Assembly (NCBI GenBank): GCA_005885085.1
Contig: VAXY01000118.1
Span: 381 to 8,823 of the forward strand
DNA from: Actinomycetota bacterium
Lineage (GTDB): Bacteria > Actinomycetota > Thermoleophilia > Gaiellales > Gaiellaceae
Reading direction: 5' to 3'
DNA length: 8,443 bases
The translations under genes were made by a program, and so were the position numbers. This document shows, in pieces, positions 5,225-8,443 of the stretch. How positions within the stretch are numbered: the stretch's first letter is position 1; every line of letters starts with the position of its first letter. Under the pieces are notes generated by a model. That model saw only the letters and a program-made list of their open reading frames with translations. It did not search any database and was not told where the DNA came from.

Positions 5225-6697
5225 GTGAGGCGATCGAAGCCGGTCTTGGCATTCGTCGCGGTCGCTGCCGTGGCCACCGCCGTGGCGGCGATCGCGACGG
5301 GCTCGTCCGACAGCACGCGACCCTTGTCACGCAGCGCGGCCCCTACCTGGGCGGATGTCGCGCCCGTCTTCGCCGAAAAGTGCGCCGGCTGTCACACACC
5401 CGGCGGGATCGCGCCGTTCTCACTCAGGAACGCGCGATCCGCCGCCGCGCATGCGGACGGCATCCTCGTCATGACCGAGCTCGGGCGGATGCCGCCGTGG
5501 ATGCCGGGGCGGGACTCACCCGCGTACCTCGGCCAGTCCCGGCGGATCCTCGCCCCGGCGGAAAAGGCGCTGATCGCACGCTGGGTTCGCGGCGGAGCAC
5601 GCATCGGAGCCGGCCGCCCGGTCAAGCCTGTCGGCTCGAGCAGCAATGCGCCGGGGACGACGATGACGCTCGCACCCACGAGCACGTACTTGCCGAAGGC
5701 GGCCGTCGGCGGCCTGGACGACTACCACTGCTTCCTGCTCGAGCCGCACCTGACGCAGGACGCGTACGTGACGAGCGCGGTGATCAAGCCGCAGCAGCCC
5801 ACGATCGTCCACCACGTGATCCTGTTCGAAGCGGCGGGCGAGAACGCCGTCGACGCGCGGCGGCTGAACGACGCGGCAGGCGGGAAAGGCTGGACCTGCT
5901 TCGGCGGGCCGGGCCTGTCGGAGACCCATCCCACCTCCGACTCGGCGGCGAACGATCGCCTCGGCGCTCCGCCGTGGATCAGCGCGTGGGTGCCGGGGCA
6001 TGCGACGAACGACCTACCGTCCGGCACGGGCGTGCTGGTGCACGCCGGGGCCGCGATCGTGATGCAGGTGCACTACAACCTGATTCACAGGGCGAAGCGC
6101 GACCGCTCGCTGGCCGTGCTTCGCTTCGCGCCGGCGGCCGAGACGCACCTGACGCCCCTGAACACGATCCTGATCCCGGCCCCCGTCGAGCTGCCGTGCC
6201 CGCGAGGCGTCCACTCGGCCCTCTGCTCGCGCGACGTGGCCGTGCAGCAGGAGATCAAGAAGTACGGCTACAACGCGGCGCTGATCCCGGCGGGCCTGCT
6301 CTACATCTGCGGCAAGTCGCTCTCGGACTACCCGAGCTCGCCGGCGAGCGTGAAGTCGCTGACGACGTCGTGCGACCGCCGCGTCACACGTCCGCTACGC
6401 ATCTATGGCGTCGCGGGTCACATGCACATACGCGGGTACGACATCCGCGTCGAGCTGAACGGCCGGACGCTTCTGCACATCCCGCGCTGGAACTTCCACT
6501 GGCAGGACGCCTACTACCTCGCGCAGCCGGTGGACGCGAACGTCGGCGACACGATCCGCGTCAGCTGCAAGTTCGACAACTCGGCGATCAAGCAACCGCT
6601 CGTGAACGGCAAGCTGCTGAAGCCCCGCTACGTCCTCTGGGGCGAAGGCACGACCGACGAGATGTGCCTCGGTCTGCTGCAAGCAGCAGACCGGTAA
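5225..6697 (+). CDS. Secreted cytochrome c fused to a PHM-like type II copper monooxygenase
   Basis: A 490-residue exported protein. Residues 1-26 form a signal peptide (RRSK, then an Ala/Val-rich core). Residues about 42-125 are a c-type cytochrome: CAGCH at 53-57 for covalent haem attachment, with RMPPWM downstream offering a Met axial ligand. Residues about 145-490 match the copper type II, ascorbate-dependent monooxygenase fold (PHM/DBM family): VHHVILF (His196, His197) and MQVHYN (His283) for the CuH site; AGHMH (His399, His401) and DEM (Met480) for the CuM site. All six expected copper ligands are present. Eight further Cys could form disulfides, as in PHM. The enzyme would hydroxylate an unidentified substrate outside the cytoplasm, with the haem domain as likely electron donor replacing ascorbate (inference). 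The GTG start is without a Shine-Dalgarno and probably leaderless. A hairpin overlaps the last codons. Confidence 0.9.
   Translation: MRRSKPVLAFVAVAAVATAVAAIATGSSDSTRPLSRSAAPTWADVAPVFAEKCAGCHTPGGIAPFSLRNARSAAAHADGILVMTELGRMPPWMPGRDSPAYLGQSRRILAPAEKALIARWVRGGARIGAGRPVKPVGSSSNAPGTTMTLAPTSTYLPKAAVGGLDDYHCFLLEPHLTQDAYVTSAVIKPQQPTIVHHVILFEAAGENAVDARRLNDAAGGKGWTCFGGPGLSETHPTSDSAANDRLGAPPWISAWVPGHATNDLPSGTGVLVHAGAAIVMQVHYNLIHRAKRDRSLAVLRFAPAAETHLTPLNTILIPAPVELPCPRGVHSALCSRDVAVQQEIKKYGYNAALIPAGLLYICGKSLSDYPSSPASVKSLTTSCDRRVTRPLRIYGVAGHMHIRGYDIRVELNGRTLLHIPRWNFHWQDAYYLAQPVDANVGDTIRVSCKFDNSAIKQPLVNGKLLKPRYVLWGEGTTDEMCLGLLQAADR
6671..6692 (+). terminator. Hairpin overlapping the end of the copper enzyme gene
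   Basis: GGTCTGCTG (6671-6679) pairs with CAGCAGACC (6684-6692) around CAAG: nine perfect base pairs ending two bases before the TAA at 6695. It is followed by TAAGAAACCCC, not a T-run. Position suggests a terminator or 3'-end stabiliser; it encodes the final residues GLLQAAD. Confidence 0.4.
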
Positions 6698-6702
6698 GAA
6701 AC

Positions 6703-6715
6703 CCCGCTTCGCGGG
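6703..6715. repeat. Third triloop hairpin with core CCGCTNCGCGG
   Basis: CCCGC-TTC-GCGGG, a perfect 5-bp stem six bases after the stop of the copper enzyme gene. It contains CCGCTTCGCGG, the same core as the pair at 1825-1855. It may act with the preceding hairpin in termination. Confidence 0.5.
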
Positions 6716-6781
6716 AGAAGCCGCGCGAATGTTCTCTTGCCTGCGGCTCTTTCATGTGTTGAACAAAGGGCTCAGCAAACA

Positions 6782-6814
6782 GACAGGTCTCAGGGACTGT
6801 CCCTCTGACCTGTC
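6782..6814. repeat. 33-nt interrupted palindrome, REP-like
   Basis: GACAGGTC (6782-6789) pairs with GACCTGTC (6807-6814). After a 2-nt internal loop, AGGG (6792-6795) pairs with CCCT (6801-6804) around ACTGT. It lies between the convergent copper enzyme and rpoC genes. It shares TCTGACC with the palindrome at 1876-1902. A dispersed REP-type element is the likeliest reading. Confidence 0.5.
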
Positions 6815-6836
6815 CGAAACCGCCGCAGTTCGACTC

Positions 6837-6867
6837 GCGTGAGGCCGGGCTTTGCCCGGCCTCACGC
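6837..6867 (-). terminator. Probable rpoC terminator hairpin
   Basis: A perfect 14-bp stem, GCGTGAGGCCGGGC with its complement, around TTT, starting 23 bases beyond the rpoC stop. It is the strongest hairpin in the window. Neither strand has a T-run after it, which fits the I-shaped terminators proposed for actinobacteria. It may work in both directions, since the copper enzyme gene converges on it. Confidence 0.55.
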
Positions 6868-6890
6868 CGTACCTCAATCCGCTCGACGAT

Positions 6891-8443
6891 TTATTCGTCG
6901 AGTGGGGAATCGACCTCGGGAACCTCGGTCGCCTCACCGGACTCGTGCGATGCGCCGCCGTCTTCGACGCCCGGCTGGCCACCGAAGTCGAGCCCGAGCG
7001 ACTCGAGGTTCAGGCCGTCGCCGCCGTCGGAGTCGATCTCCTCCAACGCCGCCAGCAGCTGCTCCTCCGTGGCCGGCCGCATGTACGCGGACGCCGGCAC
7101 CTTGTCGGACGGGCCGATCTCGATCGTCCGGTACTTCTTCAGCCCGGTCGCCGCCGGGATCAGCTTCCCGATGATCACGTTCTCCTTCAGCCCGAGCAGC
7201 CGGTCGATCTTGCCCTCGATCGACGCATCGGTCAGGACCTTCGTCGTCTCCTGGAACGACGCGGCCGAGAGGAAGGACTCCGTCGCGAGTGACGCCTTCG
7301 TGATCCCGAGGATCAACGGCTCGAACGTCGCCTGCTCCTTCTTCTCCTTCTTCACGCGCGCGTTCTCGCGGTCGAGCACCGTCTTGTCGACGAGCTGACC
7401 CGGCAGCAGGTCCGTCTCGCCGGCGTTGTCGACGCGCACCTTCTTGAGCATCTGGCGAACGATCAGCTCGATGTGCTTGTCGTGGATCTCGACGCCCTGC
7501 GACTTGTAGACCTTCTGCACCTCGCCGACGAGATACAGCTCGGTCGACGTATAGCCCTTCAGACGCAGAACGTCGGACGGGTTCAACGAGCCCTCGTGCA
7601 ATGCGTCACCGGCCTCGACGTCCTGCCCGTTCGTGACGAACATGCGTGTCCGCCGCGGGAGCTGGATCGCCTTCGGCTCCTCGTCCGTCTTCGCATCCGC
7701 CGGATGGATCGTGAGCTTCGGCCCACGGTCCGTGTCCTCGAGCTCCACCTTGCCGCTCACCTCGGCGAGCGTGGCGGCTCCCTTCGGATTGCGAGCCTCG
7801 AAGATCTCCACGACGCGCGGCAGGCCGTGCGTGATGTCCGCACCGGCGACACCGCCCGTGTGGAACGTCCGCATCGTCAGCTGCGTGCCCGGCTCGCCGA
7901 TCGACTGCGCGGCGATGATCCCGACCGCGTCACCGATCTCGGCGATCGCGCCCGTCGCGAGGAACGTGCCGTAGCACGTTCGGCACACGCCGAACTCGCT
8001 GCGGCACTTCAGCACCGAGCGCATCGGCAGCAGCAACTCCCGAGCGACGTCCTCGTCGCCGAGCGCCTCGACGATCTCCTCCAGCACCGGCAGCGTCAGC
8101 TCCTCGCCCTTCTCGGCGACGACCGTCTTGCCGGGCTTCCCGCTCGCGAGCGGCTTGTGCACGTCCTCGGCGAGTGTCCGTCCGAGGATGCTCTTGTTGA
8201 CGCCCTCAGCCACATAGATCGGGACCTCGATGAAGTCCTTCGTCTTGCAGTCGTCCTCGCGGATGATCACGTCCTGCGAGACATCGACCAGACGTCGCGT
8301 CAGGTAGCCCGAGTCGGCCGTGCGCAGCGCCGTGTCGGCGAGGCCCTTGCGGGCACCGTGCGTCGAGATGAAGTACTCGAGCACCGACAGGCCCTCCATG
8401 AAGTTGGCCTTGATCGGGCGCTCGATGATCTCGCCCTTTGGAT
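6891..8443 (-). CDS. rpoC: DNA-directed RNA polymerase subunit beta', C-terminal part
   Basis: Beta' forms the catalytic cleft of RNA polymerase with beta. The visible 516 residues are the C-terminal portion; the reading frame is open through the right edge (residues PKGEIIERPIKANF precede the first internal Met), so the 5' part is outside the window. Key parts in order: FISTHGARKGLADTA; the second zinc site with Cys at fragment residues 65, 146, 153 and 156 (DDC, then C-x6-C-x2-C in CRSEFGVCRTC); the start of the trigger loop in VGIIAAQSIGEPGTQLTMRTFHTGG; and the conserved C-terminal FQETTKVLTDASIEGKIDRL followed by GLKENVIIGKLIPAATG. There is no large insertion in the trigger loop, unlike E. 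coli. After about YMRPATEEQLL comes an acidic, probably disordered tail of about 60 residues ending DSPLDE. TAA stop at 6891-6893. Expected upstream partner: rpoB, outside the window. Confidence 0.97.
   Translation of the reverse strand, partial: PKGEIIERPIKANFMEGLSVLEYFISTHGARKGLADTALRTADSGYLTRRLVDVSQDVIIREDDCKTKDFIEVPIYVAEGVNKSILGRTLAEDVHKPLASGKPGKTVVAEKGEELTLPVLEEIVEALGDEDVARELLLPMRSVLKCRSEFGVCRTCYGTFLATGAIAEIGDAVGIIAAQSIGEPGTQLTMRTFHTGGVAGADITHGLPRVVEIFEARNPKGAATLAEVSGKVELEDTDRGPKLTIHPADAKTDEEPKAIQLPRRTRMFVTNGQDVEAGDALHEGSLNPSDVLRLKGYTSTELYLVGEVQKVYKSQGVEIHDKHIELIVRQMLKKVRVDNAGETDLLPGQLVDKTVLDRENARVKKEKKEQATFEPLILGITKASLATESFLSAASFQETTKVLTDASIEGKIDRLLGLKENVIIGKLIPAATGLKKYRTIEIGPSDKVPASAYMRPATEEQLLAALEEIDSDGGDGLNLESLGLDFGGQPGVEDGGASHESGEATEVPEVDSPLDE

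Noticed and set aside
4203..5228. 341-residue plus-strand open frame
   Set aside because: It is antisense to the secreted protein gene and reads as repetitive Arg/Leu/Glu shadow sequence.
5029..6762. 577-residue plus-strand open frame
   Set aside because: It overlaps the copper enzyme gene in another frame; the true frame has a signal peptide, CxxCH and six copper ligands.

Overview
This window comes from a strongly GC-rich bacterium. The gene content and RpoC/S12 features fit Actinomycetota, most plausibly a deep-branching soil lineage such as Thermoleophilia (Gaiellales/Solirubrobacterales). That placement is inferred from protein character and GC, not from any search. Both window edges hold parts of the conserved str/rpo region on the minus strand. 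The right edge carries the C-terminal half of rpoC (6891-8443, 5' end outside the window). The left edge carries a complete rpsL (12-383, TTG start).

In many bacteria rpoC and rpsL lie close together. Here about 6.5 kb (384-6890) separates them, filled by an accessory block. From left to right the block holds: (1) a membrane-anchored GAF-GGDEF diguanylate cyclase on the plus strand, split by a frame change near 860 into an 89-residue N-terminal piece and a GAF-GGDEF piece whose ATG overlaps the first stop as TGATG; (2) a plus-strand pair, a polysaccharide deacetylase of the XrtA/DUF3473 type (1927-2766) overlapping by 68 bases a class I SAM methyltransferase (2699-3343); (3) a large secreted protein on the minus strand (3333-5093) of unknown function, with a glycosidase-like N-terminal half and a SurA-like helical C-terminal half; (4) a plus-strand secreted fusion of a c-type cytochrome with a PHM-like type II copper monooxygenase (5225-6697). 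The last two are divergent from a 131-bp intergenic region.

Non-coding stretches are short; the longest is 257 bp (384-640). They are dense in inverted repeats, mostly with 3-nt loops. At 1785-1902 there are four hairpins in a row, and at 6671-6867 another four. Three of them share the core CCGCTNCGCGG, and others look like REP-type palindromes (one containing GGGTCTGACCCC). No tRNA, rRNA, CRISPR array, transposase or integrase was seen.

How the genes work together: rpoC and rpsL are housekeeping. The deacetylase and methyltransferase probably act together in extracellular polysaccharide or surface glycan synthesis. The cyclase would make c-di-GMP, which often controls such polysaccharides, but whether the split gene is still active is open. 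The two divergent exported proteins may share an extracytoplasmic task, which the sequence does not identify. The most notable points are the split cyclase with its TGATG junction, the natural Arg at S12 position 43 (a classical streptomycin-resistance substitution), the cytochrome-copper monooxygenase fusion, and the clustered triloop hairpins.
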